The notes: a model not told the origin generated them from the letters alone. A stretch of DNA of 64,000 nt from Desulfotruncus alcoholivorax DSM 16058 (GCF_000430885.1 NZ_AUMW01000001.1:171565-235564), one strand, 5' to 3'; positions 34,230-43,199 are shown, counted from the stretch's first letter. Program-made: numbers and translations.

Positions 34230-35645
34230 TTACTTATTGCTTAAATATTCATGGATGGATTTAGCCGCAGTGCGGCCCGCACCCATGGCCAGGATAACCG
34301 TTGCGGCCCCGGTAACCACGTCGCCGCCGGCGAAAACGCCCGGTTTGGAAGTGGCGCCGGTTTCAGGATCGGCAACGATATTGCCTTTTTTAGTCAGTTC
34401 CAGACCCTTGGTGGTCCTGGGCACCAAGGGATTGGGGCCCTGACCGATAGCTACAACCACGGTATCCACGTCCATTAGATATTCCGACCCTGCAATGGGT
34501 ACCGGGCGGCGGCGGCCTGAAGCATCGGGCTCACCCAGCTCGTATTTGATGCACTTCATCCCCGTTACCCAGCCGTCCTCATTGCTGACGATTTCAACCG
34601 GGCTGGTCAGGAAGGCAAATTTGACTCCTTCTTCCTCAGCGTGTTCAGCTTCTTCCTTCCTGGCGGGCAGTTCCTCGTGGGAGCGCCGGTAAACGATCCA
34701 GGATTCTTCGGCGCCCAGGCGCAGCGCGGTGCGGGCAGCGTCCATGGCCACGTTGCCGCCGCCCAGTACTGCGACTTTCTTGCCCAATTTAATAGGTGTA
34801 TCAAAATCGGGGAATTTGTAAGCTTTCATCAGGTTGGTCCTGGTCAAGAATTCGTTGGCGGAATAAACGCCGCAGGAATTTTCACCTGGAATGTTCATAA
34901 AGTAGGGTAGACCGGCACCGGTTCCGATAAATACGGCGTCAAAACCCCCGTTTTCCATTAACTCGTCAACCGTGGTAAATTTACCCACAACAGAATTGAC
35001 CTCAATTTCCACACCCAGGTTCTTTAAGTTTTGCACCTCGGCCTGAACCACGGCCTTGGGCAGACGGAACTCGGGAATACCGTACATTAAAACGCCGCCG
35101 GCAACGTGCAGCGCCTCAAATACGGTTACTTTGTGTCCCAGCTTGGCCAGGTCGGCAGCGCAGGTAAGCCCGGATGGACCCGATCCTACGATGGCAACCT
35201 TCTTGCCGGTGGGAGGGGCGACTTCCGGTGTTTTCACCCCGTGCGCCAGTTCCCAGTCGGCACAGAAGCGTTCAATCCGGCCGATGCCGACCGGCTCATG
35301 TTTTTTACCCAGGGTGCAATATTTTTCACACTGGTTTTCCTGGGGGCAAACCCGGCCGCAAACCGCCGGCAGCGCGTTTTTATTTTTAATCCGGGCGATG
35401 GCGCCGGCAAAATCGCCTTCCGCCACCAGCTTGATAAAGGCCGGGATTTCAACTTCAACCGGGCAGCCCTGGCGGCAGGGCTCTTTTTTGCACTGCAGGC
35501 AGCGCTTGGCTTCGTCGATAACAGCCTCCTCGGAATAGCCCAGAGCCACTTCATTAAAGTTCCTGGCCCGCTCAACGGGATCCTGGGCAGGCATCGGGTT
35601 CTTGGTCGGTTTTATTTCCTTTTTAGGCTTCTTTTCATCAGTCAT
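34230..35645 (-). CDS. NADPH-dependent glutamate synthase-like subunit (NfnL/SudA type)
   Basis: 471 aa flavoprotein. The N-terminal iron-sulphur region (~45-110) has CLQCKKEPCRQGCPV and VCPQENQCEKYC; two dinucleotide folds follow (VAIVGSGPSGLTCAADL, VAVLGGGNVAMDAAR). Its partner gene is upstream and overlaps by one base. Known pairs of this kind form NADH-dependent reduced-ferredoxin:NADP+ oxidoreductase (electron bifurcation) or sulphide dehydrogenase. The former fits an anaerobe with ferredoxin-reducing Kor. Confidence 0.85.
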   Translation of the reverse strand: MTDEKKPKKEIKPTKNPMPAQDPVERARNFNEVALGYSEEAVIDEAKRCLQCKKEPCRQGCPVEVEIPAFIKLVAEGDFAGAIARIKNKNALPAVCGRVCPQENQCEKYCTLGKKHEPVGIGRIERFCADWELAHGVKTPEVAPPTGKKVAIVGSGPSGLTCAADLAKLGHKVTVFEALHVAGGVLMYGIPEFRLPKAVVQAEVQNLKNLGVEIEVNSVVGKFTTVDELMENGGFDAVFIGTGAGLPYFMNIPGENSCGVYSANEFLTRTNLMKAYKFPDFDTPIKLGKKVAVLGGGNVAMDAARTALRLGAEESWIVYRRSHEELPARKEEAEHAEEEGVKFAFLTSPVEIVSNEDGWVTGMKCIKYELGEPDASGRRRPVPIAGSEYLMDVDTVVVAIGQGPNPLVPRTTKGLELTKKGNIVADPETGATSKPGVFAGGDVVTGAATVILAMGAGRTAAKSIHEYLSNK

Positions 35646-36505
35646 TATTTAGCACCTCCGCATCCGGATCCGCATTTACATTGATGGTGTTCCATAGCCT
35701 GTTGTTCCTGTGGACGGAAGATGGCGCCGCGGCGGCCCAGTTCCAGCCAATCAACCGCATGGGCGTCGAATTCAGGCCCATCAACGCAGACGAATTTGGT
35801 GGCCCCGCCTACGGACACACGGCAACAGCCGCACATACCCGTGCCGTCAACCATTAAGGCGTTCAAACTGACAATTGTTTTAATACCGTATTCCTTGGTC
35901 AGGTTGCTGACCGCGCGCATCATCGGCTGGGGCCCGATGGCCAAAACCAAGGGGATGTTTTCCTTGCCGTGTTTTTCAATAACCTCTTTTAATACGTCAG
36001 TTACAAAGCCTTTACGCACGTAGCTGCCGTCATCGGTGGTAACCAGCAGTTCCGAACATGCTTCCCGCATCTTGTCTTCCCAGAACAGCAATTCGCCGGT
36101 GCGGGCGCCGATTATGCCGATTACGTGGTTCCCTGCCTCCTTAAGTGACCTGGCAATGGGGTGAACCGGTGCAACACCTACACCGCCGCCTACAACCACT
36201 ACCGGGCCATCAAATTTTTCAATGTGTGAAGGCTCACCAAGCGGCCCCACGAAATCTTTAATAGTGTCTCCCGCTTCCATTTGGCCGAGCTGGGTTGTAG
36301 TTTTACCGACTTCCTGGAACACAATGGTAATTGTACCCTTTTCCCGGTCAAAATCGGCAATGGTAAGGGGAATCCTTTCCCCTTCTTCATGAATACGCAG
36401 GATGATGAATTGGCCGGCCTTGCAGCTTCTGGCAACTTTAGGCGCTTCAATGACAAATTGCTTGATAATTGGTGAGAATACTTCTTTTTCTAAAATTTTA
36501 AACAT
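35645..36505 (-). CDS. FAD/NAD-binding, [2Fe-2S] subunit (NfnS/SudB type)
   Basis: 286 aa ferredoxin-NADP-reductase-like protein. FAD binding: RIHEEGERIPLTIADF; NAD binding: VVVGGGVGVAPVHPIARSL; a [2Fe-2S] site near the C-terminus: GTGMCGCCRVSVGG and KFVCVDGPEFDAH. It ends in a Cys/Gly-rich tail (HHQCKCGSGCGG), which is unusual and could bind metal. It is the first gene of the Nfn-like pair. Confidence 0.86.
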   Translation of the reverse strand: MFKILEKEVFSPIIKQFVIEAPKVARSCKAGQFIILRIHEEGERIPLTIADFDREKGTITIVFQEVGKTTTQLGQMEAGDTIKDFVGPLGEPSHIEKFDGPVVVVGGGVGVAPVHPIARSLKEAGNHVIGIIGARTGELLFWEDKMREACSELLVTTDDGSYVRKGFVTDVLKEVIEKHGKENIPLVLAIGPQPMMRAVSNLTKEYGIKTIVSLNALMVDGTGMCGCCRVSVGGATKFVCVDGPEFDAHAVDWLELGRRGAIFRPQEQQAMEHHQCKCGSGCGGAK

Positions 36506-36617
36506 ATAACCCCTTAACCCTCCCCCAAGATGTTTTTAAAAAAATCTAAAATATATACTTCGAGGCCAAGCATATGATTCCTGCCGCATTTTTAGTAATG
36601 AGCAAATTTTTAAAAAA

Positions 36618-36708
36618 CGATAACGAACGATAACGGGGTCAGGCTTGAAACGATAACGGGGTCGATAACGGGGTCAGGCTTGAAACGATAACGGGGTCAG
36701 GCTTGAAA
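36618..36708. repeat. Tandem 23-bp repeats (CGATAACGGGGTCAGGCTTGAAA)-type array
   Basis: Full 23-bp units start at 36628, 36663 and 36686, with partial units at 36618 and 36651. The unit begins CGATAACGGGGTC and ends AGGCTTGAAA. The last unit runs into the left arm of the palindrome at 36693. There are no unique spacers, so this is not CRISPR. Confidence 0.85.
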
Positions 36709-36751
36709 TATTCACTTATTTGAAATAAGTGAATATTTCAAGCCTGACCCC
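36693..36751. repeat. Perfect 59-bp palindrome
   Basis: Two exactly complementary 29-nt arms meet at a single G (36722). The left arm begins GGGGTCAGGCTTGAAATATT and the right arm ends AATATTTCAAGCCTGACCCC. The outer half is the tandem repeat sequence. Such a structure is hard to maintain and suggests a transposon end, REP-type element or a recent inverted duplication. Confidence 0.9.
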
Positions 36752-36761
36752 AAAAGTTAAA

Positions 36762-36783
36762 AAGTTGACCCAAAAGTCAACTT
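36762..36783 (-). terminator. Terminator at the end of nusB
   Basis: Minus strand: AAGTTGAC-TTTTGG-GTCAACTT followed by TTTAACTTTT. The stem includes the nusB stop codon. The same GGGTCAA/TTGACCC motif resembles the neighbouring repeat, so it may derive from it. Confidence 0.6.
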
Positions 36784-37172
36784 TGTTTGGACACCGCGCT
36801 TAAGATGCCATTTATGAATTTGCCTGATTTTTCACCACTATAAAGTTTGGCCATTTCTACGGCTTCATTAATGGAAACCCCCAATGGAGTGCCTTCGAAT
36901 AAAATTTCGTACAGCGCCAGGCGCAGTATATTTCTGTCCACCACGGCCAACCTGTTTATCTGCCAGTCGTGACTGTACCTGGCGATGGTTTCATCCAGCG
37001 CGGCCAGATTATTTACTGTGCCGTTTACCAGGTGCCGGGCAAATTCCAGGTCTTTTTCGGCCGGGGCGAAATTATCCTGTAAATAGCGAAAAGCTTCTTC
37101 AATATCAACTTTGCCCACTTCTAATTGGTAGAGCACCTGCATAGCCGATTCCCTGGCCTGTCTTCTTCCCAT
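36777..37172 (-). CDS. nusB: Transcription antitermination factor NusB
   Basis: 131 aa, all-helical RNA-binding protein that with NusE binds boxA in rRNA leaders. The family start RRQARESAMQVLYQLEVG and the end GVSINEAVEMAKLYSGEKSGKFINGIL are clear. It is the last gene of the asp23-amaP-DUF2273-nusB unit, a common order in clostridia. Confidence 0.95.
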   Translation of the reverse strand: MGRRQARESAMQVLYQLEVGKVDIEEAFRYLQDNFAPAEKDLEFARHLVNGTVNNLAALDETIARYSHDWQINRLAVVDRNILRLALYEILFEGTPLGVSINEAVEMAKLYSGEKSGKFINGILSAVSKQS

Positions 37173-37182
37173 TACTTAACCG

Positions 37183-37401
37183 TCACCTTTCTCCCAACAA
37201 ACGCAAAATTATATCCTTTATGTCCACCCGGTCGTCCAATTGCTTGCCGCCATAATAACCCAGAAAAACAAAAATAATAATCAACAGGGTTTTCAAGATG
37301 CCCCATACTATAATTGAGATGCTTATGCCCAAACCTACCAGCGCACCTATTATTTTACCCCGGTTGTTCAAGATCCATTCCAGTAAAAGGCGATTATCCA
37401 T
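37183..37401 (-). CDS. DUF2273 small membrane protein
   Basis: 72 aa with one or two hydrophobic segments (GKIIGALVGLGISISIIVWG and LLIIIFVFLGYYGGKQLDD). DUF2273 proteins lie beside AmaP and Asp23 in many Firmicutes and are thought to belong to the same membrane assembly. Confidence 0.85.
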   Translation of the reverse strand: MDNRLLLEWILNNRGKIIGALVGLGISISIIVWGILKTLLIIIFVFLGYYGGKQLDDRVDIKDIILRLLGER

Positions 37402-37414
37402 TAGCCTCTACTTC

Positions 37415-37951
37415 CTATTCCACCCTGGATTTGCGATTTGAAAAACTTTCCACCGCTACACGAACCTCATGTACGGTAATCCCCACCACATTATGAACCC
37501 GGTCCTTAACCTGTTGCTGCAGGCATTCAGACAGCTGCGGAACGCTAATATCGGGAGTAACCGTTACCTTAAGTTTAACACTGATGCCTTCATGAGCAGT
37601 CCCGACCCTGGCCCTGGCTTCTCTCACACCTTCCACGTTATATGCTTCCTTCTCAGCCAGTGATTCAATTGCTGGCAGTGAAACACGTACTTCGCCCAGG
37701 CTCCGCTCATGCACAACGGCCTGTTTCTTTTTGTGCTCCCCCCTGATGCTTTTCCAAACCAAACGGCTCCCCATGATAATATAAACAGCCACTAGCGCCC
37801 ATAATACTTCCCTGTTGTCCGGCAGCGATATTTCCCGCCACAATCTCAGCCAGGGTTCCTGCCAGCCGGCCATAAACGCCACGGCAACCAGGCCTAATAA
37901 AGTCAGTGTTATACTGTAGATTGCCAGAATTCCCCGGTCAAAGGGCCCCAT
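37415..37951 (-). CDS. amaP: Alkaline shock response membrane anchor protein AmaP
   Basis: 178 aa. Two N-terminal transmembrane segments (IYSITLTLLGLVAVAFMAG and WALVAVYIIMGSRLVW) are followed by an Asp23-like cytoplasmic domain with VRVSLPAIESLAEKEAYNVEG. AmaP anchors Asp23 to the membrane in staphylococci. The gap to asp23 is 15 bp. Confidence 0.85.
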   Translation of the reverse strand: MGPFDRGILAIYSITLTLLGLVAVAFMAGWQEPWLRLWREISLPDNREVLWALVAVYIIMGSRLVWKSIRGEHKKKQAVVHERSLGEVRVSLPAIESLAEKEAYNVEGVREARARVGTAHEGISVKLKVTVTPDISVPQLSECLQQQVKDRVHNVVGITVHEVRVAVESFSNRKSRVE

Positions 37952-37966
37952 GCTCGATCCTCCCGG

Positions 37967-38368
37967 TTACTTCACCCTGTTTTCTTCAACTTCCGTTTCT
38001 TGTGCAAAAGCCACTCCCTGTACATTTACATTAACTTCAACAACAACCAGGCCGGTCATTTTCTCAATCGACTGTTTGACGGCATCTTGAATATTGGCAG
38101 CCACCTCGGGTATGCGGGTGCCGAAATCTACTACAATGTACAGGTCAACAGCTGCTTCCTTCTCGCCGACTTCTACCTTTACGCCCTTGGTCAGGTTTTT
38201 CCTGCCCAGTTTTTCTGTTAACCCGCCGACAACGCCACCGCTCATGCCCGCCACACCGGGCACCCGGGTTGCAGCCAGGCCGGCAATGATACTCACTACT
38301 TCTTCTGATATTCTAATCGAGCCCAGACTGTTTTTCTCTTCACGCAGTGCGCCTTCCTGCTGTTCCAT
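37967..38368 (-). CDS. Asp23/Gls24 family envelope stress protein
   Basis: 133 aa. Core pattern: GSIRISEEVVSIIAGLAATRVPGVAGMSGG, shown in two parts as SIRISEEVVSIIAGLAA and VPGVAGMSGG, then VDLYIVVDFGTRIPEVAANI and VNVNVQGV. It is the first gene of the unit ending in nusB. Confidence 0.9.
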   Translation of the reverse strand: MEQQEGALREEKNSLGSIRISEEVVSIIAGLAATRVPGVAGMSGGVVGGLTEKLGRKNLTKGVKVEVGEKEAAVDLYIVVDFGTRIPEVAANIQDAVKQSIEKMTGLVVVEVNVNVQGVAFAQETEVEENRVK

Positions 38369-38433
38369 TTACATTCCTCCAGCCCGTATTTACAGCAATT
38401 ATATCACATGGAGGAAATTTTTCGCAATTTTTA

Positions 38434-39777
38434 TCAGCCCATGATTCTCCTTTGGATAAAGTTGGTATATATTTCACCTCGTCTGAAAAAGGCATTGCGC
38501 AAAATCCGGCGGTGAAAAGGTATGGTTGTTTTAACACCTTCAATTTGCATTTCATCCAGAGCCCGCTGCATTCTGGCCACCGCTTCGTCCCTATCCCGGC
38601 CCCAGACAATCAACTTGCCCAACATGGAATCATAATACAGCGGCACCTCACAGCCCGCATATACGGCGCTGTCCAGTCGCACACCGGCGCCGCCGGCCGG
38701 GTGATACTTCGTTATTCTGCCCGGGCAGGGCGCAAAATCACGCAGGGGGTCCTCGGCGTTGATCCTGCACTCGATGGACCAGCCGTTAAATTGGATATCT
38801 TCCTGTTTAAACCCCAACTGCTCCCCTGCGGCGATGCGTATTTGCTCTTTTACCAAATCAATACCCGTAACCATCTCGGTAACCGGATGCTCCACCTGGA
38901 TTCTGGTGTTCATCTCGATAAAGTAAAAGTTGCCATGCCGGTCCAGCAGAAATTCAACCGTTCCGGCGCTGCAATAATTGGCTGCCCTGGCGGCTAGAAT
39001 TGCAGTTTCCCCGAGACGACGGCGCAGTCCCTCGTCCACCGCCACGGAGGGCGATTCCTCAATTATCTTTTGGTTGCGGCGCTGGATGGAGCAGTCTCTT
39101 TCACCCAGGTGTACCACATTGCCGTGGTTGTCCGCCAGAATTTGAATTTCAATGTGGCGTGGTTCTTCAATGTATTTTTCCAAATAAATCTCACCGTTGC
39201 CGAAGGCTGCGGCTGCCTCGGAGCGGGCCGTCTCCATCTCTGTAATCATTTCGCCCTCATATTGGGCCACCCGCATCCCCTTGCCCCCGCCGCCGTACGA
39301 CGCCTTGATTAAAATGGGGTAGCCGATCCGCCTGGCCACCTCCAAAGCCTGTTTTTTATCTCCGGTCAGACCGTCAGAGCCCGGCACCAGCGGCACTCCG
39401 GCCTCCTTCATGGCTTCCCGGGCCAGCACCTTGTTGCCCATTTTCCTGATGGCACCTGCGGGGGGACCGATAAAAGTCAAGTCATTGGCCGCGCACATTT
39501 CCGCAAACAGCTCGTTTTCGGCCAAGAAACCATACCCGGGGTGAACGGCGTCCGCCCCCGTTATTTTGGCGGCGCTGATGACGTTGGTGATATTGAGATA
39601 GCTGCGGCCCGGCGAAGGCGGTCCGATGCAGACCGATTCGTCCGCCATGTGCACATGCAGGCTTTCCCGGTCGGCCTCGGAATACACTGCAACCGTTTTT
39701 ATATCCATTTCCCGGCAGGCCCTGATAATTCTAACGGCTATTTCCCCCCGGTTGGCAATTAATATTTTATTGAACAT
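38434..39777 (-). CDS. accC: Biotin carboxylase (AccC / PycA type)
   Basis: 447 aa ATP-grasp enzyme. [19 protein letters not shown] opens the protein; [13 protein letters not shown] is the glycine-rich ATP loop and [17 protein letters not shown] holds active-site residues. The ATG at 39777 follows AGGTGG by 5 nt. It lies 18 bp downstream of the carboxyltransferase-BCCP gene. It may carboxylate biotin on that fusion (pyruvate carboxylase) or on free AccB (acetyl-CoA carboxylase), or both. Confidence 0.92.
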   Translation of the reverse strand: MFNKILIANRGEIAVRIIRACREMDIKTVAVYSEADRESLHVHMADESVCIGPPSPGRSYLNITNVISAAKITGADAVHPGYGFLAENELFAEMCAANDLTFIGPPAGAIRKMGNKVLAREAMKEAGVPLVPGSDGLTGDKKQALEVARRIGYPILIKASYGGGGKGMRVAQYEGEMITEMETARSEAAAAFGNGEIYLEKYIEEPRHIEIQILADNHGNVVHLGERDCSIQRRNQKIIEESPSVAVDEGLRRRLGETAILAARAANYCSAGTVEFLLDRHGNFYFIEMNTRIQVEHPVTEMVTGIDLVKEQIRIAAGEQLGFKQEDIQFNGWSIECRINAEDPLRDFAPCPGRITKYHPAGGAGVRLDSAVYAGCEVPLYYDSMLGKLIVWGRDRDEAVARMQRALDEMQIEGVKTTIPFHRRILRNAFFRRGEIYTNFIQRRIMG

Positions 39778-39795
39778 TTTTACCACCTATTTCTG

Positions 39796-40254
39796 TTAAT
39801 CCTCCTGCACAACTATCAACGGCTGGCCGTACTCCACGGCCTGGGCGTTTTCCGCCAAAATTTCAACCACAGTGCCGCTTACTTCGGATTCTATTTCATT
39901 CATCAATTTCATTGCCTCGATGATGCACAGGGTCTGTCCTTTTTCAACTCTGGTCCCCACTTCAACAAAAGGTTCGGCATCAGGGGCGGGGGCACGGTAA
40001 AAAGTCCCCACCATGGGTGATTTAATTATTGTTCCTCCCGGTTCAGTTGCTTTGGGTGACCCAGCCTTGGGAGGCGCCGGCGGGGCCACGCCGCCTTGGT
40101 TTTTTTCAACCTCGCCGTCCTCGTGGCCGGTGCTTTCCCGGGTGGACCCCGCCTTTCTGATTGCCAGTTGCACTCCGTCACTGTTCAGAGAAAACTCGGC
40201 AATATCAGTTTGATTGATTATTTGGATCAGCTCCTTAATTTGTGCCAAATCCAT
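39796..40254 (-). CDS. accB: Internal start giving a free biotin carboxyl carrier protein (AccB), proposed
   Basis: In frame inside the carboxyltransferase gene, an ATG at 40254 begins [15 protein letters not shown], the normal AccB start, and gives 152 aa, the normal AccB length. AAAGGAGGT lies 8 nt upstream of this ATG, far better than expected by chance within coding sequence. I infer that free BCCP is made in addition to the fusion, so one gene could supply both pyruvate carboxylase and acetyl-CoA carboxylase. Confidence 0.5.
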   Translation of the reverse strand: MDLAQIKELIQIINQTDIAEFSLNSDGVQLAIRKAGSTRESTGHEDGEVEKNQGGVAPPAPPKAGSPKATEPGGTIIKSPMVGTFYRAPAPDAEPFVEVGTRVEKGQTLCIIEAMKLMNEIESEVSGTVVEILAENAQAVEYGQPLIVVQED

Positions 40255-41640
40255 TTCATGTACCTCCTTTGGACTGTTGGTGGAACCTTTTTTATCCGGT
40301 GCCTGCCCCCAAATTCCTTTATTTTCTAAATAATTTTTCGTGATTTGAGGGAAGACGGCATATGAGATAACATCTTCAGCCGAGCGTGCCAATCCCTGCA
40401 GTTCATTCCCGGCCTTTTGCATCTTTGGCTCCAGCAAATCGGCAGGGCGGCAGGTGATGGGCTCTTTGCCGGCCAGCACCTTGCGGGCGATTGCTTCATC
40501 CACGGGGGCCGGCGGCTTTCCGTATAATCCTTGGAAATAAGCTTTGACCTCTCCCGGCACCAGCTTATACCGTTCACCCAGCAGCACGTTTAATACCGCC
40601 TGGGTCCCGACAATCTGGCTGGTCGGGGTTACCAAAGGGGGATAACCCAATTCCCGGCGCACCTTGGGGATTTCATCCAGCACTTGCGGCAGCAGGTGGG
40701 CCGATTTCTGCTCTTCCAGCTGGGTTACCAGGTTGGTAATCATTCCTCCCGGCACCTGGTGTTCAAAAACCCTCATGTCGTTAATCCGTGTAACGCCGCG
40801 CTCGTAACCCCTCTCTTTACGCACCTCTTCAAAGTACCCGGCGATTTCAAACAGCAGGGCCATGTCCAAGCCGGTATCGTACGGTGTGCCCTGCAGCGCC
40901 CGGACCACGGTTTCCACCGGGGGCTGCGAAGCGCCGAAGGCCAGGGGCACTGAAGCCGTGTCTATTACGTCCACCCCGGCCTCAACAGCCTTTAGATAAG
41001 TTGCCAGGGCCAACCCGCCAATATAATGACTGTGTAATTGTACCGGCAGCCCTATTTTTTCTTTTAATTTACTGATCAATTCGTAAGCCTGATACGGCGT
41101 CAGCAGTCCGGCCATATCTTTGACGCAAATTGAGTTGACCCCCAGTTCCTCCAACCTTACGGCGGTCTCCAGGTAGTGCCCTGTATTATGGACGGGACTG
41201 ACCGTATAGACCACGGAAGCCTGCACGTGGGCACCCGTCTTGATACCTGTTTTAATTGCCGTCTCCATATTGCGGATATCGTTTAAGGCATCAAAAACCC
41301 TGATAATATCAATGCCGTTTTCCACCATTCTGGTGACGAATGCCTCAACCACATCATCCGGATAATGCTGGTAACCAACCAGCGATTGTCCTCTAAGCAG
41401 CATTTGCAGCGGCGTTCGTTTAACATGAGACTTGATTATGCGCAACCTTTCCCAAGGGTCTTCATTCAAATAGCGCAGGCACACATCAAACGTTGCGCCC
41501 CCCCAAACCTCCAGCGAATGATAACCCACCCGGTCCAGTTTCTCAACTATAGGCAGCATATCGTCGATGCGCATCCTGGTAGCCCATAAACTCTGGTGTC
41601 CATCACGCAATGTGGTATCGGTAATTTTTACTCCAGGCAT
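39796..41640 (-). CDS. pycB: Pyruvate carboxylase subunit B / oxaloacetate decarboxylase alpha, fused to a full BCCP
   Basis: 614 aa. Residues ~1-300 form the carboxyltransferase TIM barrel ([48 protein letters not shown]); ~300-460 is the PYC/OADA conserved domain. From ~463 on the sequence is not the usual linker but a complete Acc[12 protein letters not shown] at its start and the biotinyl site [11 protein letters not shown] near the C-terminus. With AccC it can form a two-subunit pyruvate carboxylase making oxaloacetate. The ATG at 41640 has GGGAGGA upstream. A hairpin precedes the ribosome site. Confidence 0.88.
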   Translation of the reverse strand: MPGVKITDTTLRDGHQSLWATRMRIDDMLPIVEKLDRVGYHSLEVWGGATFDVCLRYLNEDPWERLRIIKSHVKRTPLQMLLRGQSLVGYQHYPDDVVEAFVTRMVENGIDIIRVFDALNDIRNMETAIKTGIKTGAHVQASVVYTVSPVHNTGHYLETAVRLEELGVNSICVKDMAGLLTPYQAYELISKLKEKIGLPVQLHSHYIGGLALATYLKAVEAGVDVIDTASVPLAFGASQPPVETVVRALQGTPYDTGLDMALLFEIAGYFEEVRKERGYERGVTRINDMRVFEHQVPGGMITNLVTQLEEQKSAHLLPQVLDEIPKVRRELGYPPLVTPTSQIVGTQAVLNVLLGERYKLVPGEVKAYFQGLYGKPPAPVDEAIARKVLAGKEPITCRPADLLEPKMQKAGNELQGLARSAEDVISYAVFPQITKNYLENKGIWGQAPDKKGSTNSPKEVHEMDLAQIKELIQIINQTDIAEFSLNSDGVQLAIRKAGSTRESTGHEDGEVEKNQGGVAPPAPPKAGSPKATEPGGTIIKSPMVGTFYRAPAPDAEPFVEVGTRVEKGQTLCIIEAMKLMNEIESEVSGTVVEILAENAQAVEYGQPLIVVQED

Positions 41641-41664
41641 TATGATCTCCTCCCAAAAAGAAAA

Positions 41665-41687
41665 GGTTGTTTATTTTGTAAACAACC
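41665..41687. promoter_or_regulatory. Leader hairpin before pycB
   Basis: Perfect 9-bp arms GGTTGTTTA and TAAACAACC around TTTTG. On the minus strand the hairpin is followed by TTTTCTTTTT and then GGGAGGA, so it looks like a leader terminator placed just before the ribosome site. It could instead be an operator: TTGTTTA-N5-TAAACAA resembles, but does not equal, a Rex site. Confidence 0.5.
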
Positions 41688-41744
41688 CATTACACATAAT
41701 GAAATTATATTATTTTTTGTGAAATTTTAAATAGTTTTAGCGCA

Positions 41745-41781
41745 AGTATACAATATTTCGACCAAATACACTGTATACAGT
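41745..41781 (-). promoter_or_regulatory. Candidate promoter/operator of pycB
   Basis: Minus strand: a perfect 12-bp palindrome ACTGTATACAGT (41770-41781) lies ~20 bp before a TATACT -10 box; no good -35 is present, which fits an activator- or repressor-controlled promoter. The GTATAC core is typical of GntR-family operators. The rest of the 311-bp gap 41641-41951 holds the leader hairpin and degenerate repeat pieces. Confidence 0.35.
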
Positions 41782-41824
41782 ACAATATATATGGTATTCT
41801 TTTATGAATTCAGAATTCAGACGT

Positions 41825-41851
41825 CCATGCCGCTGGCGCGGCACCAGCAGG
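41825..41851. repeat. Dispersed repeat family C, copy 1 (with family B remnants)
   Basis: CCATGCCGCTGGCGCGGCACC followed by AGCAGGG. The same sequence, inverted, is at 47581-47611. ATGCCGC and GCGGCA can pair. The flanks carry partial family B sequence (TGAATTCAGAATTCAGACG at ~41803 and CAGGACAGTAGCCAGAATT at ~41871), as if C had been inserted into B. Confidence 0.65.
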
Positions 41852-41951
41852 GGAATAAAAATCTATTTTCAGGACAGTAGCCAGAATTACAATTTAGGAG
41901 CACAGCCCTTGAAACACATTTTTCAGTCCAGCTATAAATACTGATTAGTTA

Positions 41952-42563
41952 TTAAAAATCTTTTGTTATGATGATTACATTATCCGCTGTTACGCCGGTG
42001 CTTTTCGCCACCAGTTGGGCCAAATCGGAGTTGTCCCTGGAAGCAACCTCTTTTTGACCCGGCTGAACAACCACGGTTACGCTATCCCCGTCCAGGAAAA
42101 CTGCAGCGTCCTTGAATCCCCTGGCCCTGAGCAGGTTCTCCAGCTCCATCTCCTTGGAAATACTACTGCTGATATCTAAAAATTTTTCATGAGCGGTTTT
42201 GCGCGTTTCTTCATCAATGGAGGAGGAGGCCATTACCTCCCGCAGCAGTTCCACCTGTTTACCCCTGGCTCTTTCCCTGTCCATGCGGTATTCCACAAAA
42301 AAAGATTCGGGATCCGAAATGTCACTTTGCGTCTGCTCTGAACTTAAATCTTGTTTATCCTCAGTTTTTGCGTCTCCGGTAAGGGAAGGTGTTGGTGGCT
42401 GCCCCGGCTGGCTGATGGAAACGCTGGCAGTTTCCGTCTTGTTAAATATGCCGGCTATTTTTTGAGCCGCGCCGCCGAAGCCGGCGACACATAAGGCTAT
42501 CCCCAAAAGGGCCAATAAGCCCAGCGCAATTTTTTTGCGGTTAATTTTTATCACCTTGATCAA
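41952..42563 (-). CDS. spoIIIAH: Stage III sporulation protein AH
   Basis: 203 aa. One N-terminal transmembrane anchor (IALGLLALLGIALCVAGFGG), a low-complexity linker and a C-terminal ring-building motif domain (FFVEYRMDRERARGKQVELL onward, ending NVIIITKDF). SpoIIIAH in the mother cell binds SpoIIQ in the forespore to make the feeding channel. It overlaps spoIIIAG by 4 bp. Confidence 0.92.
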   Translation of the reverse strand: MIKVIKINRKKIALGLLALLGIALCVAGFGGAAQKIAGIFNKTETASVSISQPGQPPTPSLTGDAKTEDKQDLSSEQTQSDISDPESFFVEYRMDRERARGKQVELLREVMASSSIDEETRKTAHEKFLDISSSISKEMELENLLRARGFKDAAVFLDGDSVTVVVQPGQKEVASRDNSDLAQLVAKSTGVTADNVIIITKDF

Positions 42564-43168
42564 TGTAATCCCTCCTTCTTCATTGGCAGAACAATAACCT
42601 TTTGGGGCTCAACGCCCAGTGCCACCTGTGCGGCCCGGAACAAATCGGCTTTTACCCTGGGGTCACCCGCCCCCTCGGCCACCACCAGCACCCCGGCCAC
42701 CTCCGGCGCCATTTCCCGCTCCAACACAGGCCCTTCGTAGCCCTGGTCACTCTTGCTGAGCACCACTGTCCCGGAATTGGTGTTTTCAGTAATCTGCCTG
42801 GTGCCGCCGCTCTGGTCCTTTTCCTGGGTGGTTTTTAGGCCGGACGTTGTATTGATGGCATAGTTATTATAAGTAGATGTGGCCAGGTTTACCGAAACCT
42901 CTACCCGCCCTGCCCCTGAAACATCCTCCAGCATTTGTTGCAGTTCCATGGCCAGTGCCTTTTCCTCCTTGCTCATGAGGGAATCACCGGCTGCACTGGT
43001 TTTCACAGCATCTTCCGGTTTCTGGCCGCCCTGCGGCTGCGTGTACCCGGGAGCTGGTTTTCCGGTGCCGCAGCTGCCGAGCATCATTAATAAAACCCCC
43101 AGCATTAAAAGCAGCAGCAGCAACCAAAATTGCCTGTTGCGTGGGTTAAAGATGTCTTTTTTATCCAT
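42560..43168 (-). CDS. spoIIIAG: Stage III sporulation protein AG
   Basis: ~202 aa. N-terminal anchor (FWLLLLLLMLGVLLMMLGS), then a ring-building domain with LQQMLEDVSGAGRVEVSVNL and PEVAGVLVVAEGAGDPRVKA. SpoIIIAG forms a large ring in the channel. The ATG at 43168 (MDKKD) follows GAGGTG by ~7 nt. A family B repeat separates it from spoIIIAF. Confidence 0.92.
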   Translation of the reverse strand: MDKKDIFNPRNRQFWLLLLLLMLGVLLMMLGSCGTGKPAPGYTQPQGGQKPEDAVKTSAAGDSLMSKEEKALAMELQQMLEDVSGAGRVEVSVNLATSTYNNYAINTTSGLKTTQEKDQSGGTRQITENTNSGTVVLSKSDQGYEGPVLEREMAPEVAGVLVVAEGAGDPRVKADLFRAAQVALGVEPQKVIVLPMKKEGLH

Positions 43169-43199
43169 GCTCATCACCTCGCACCAATGATTATTAATT

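Noticed and set aside
36618..36708. CRISPR-like array
   Set aside because: Units are adjacent or separated by fragments of the same unit; there are no unique spacers and no cas genes.
41665..41687. Rex redox operator
   Set aside because: TTGTTTA-N5-TAAACAA has the wrong spacing and inner bases for Rex (TTGTTAA-N4-TTAACAA); kept only as a hairpin/possible operator.
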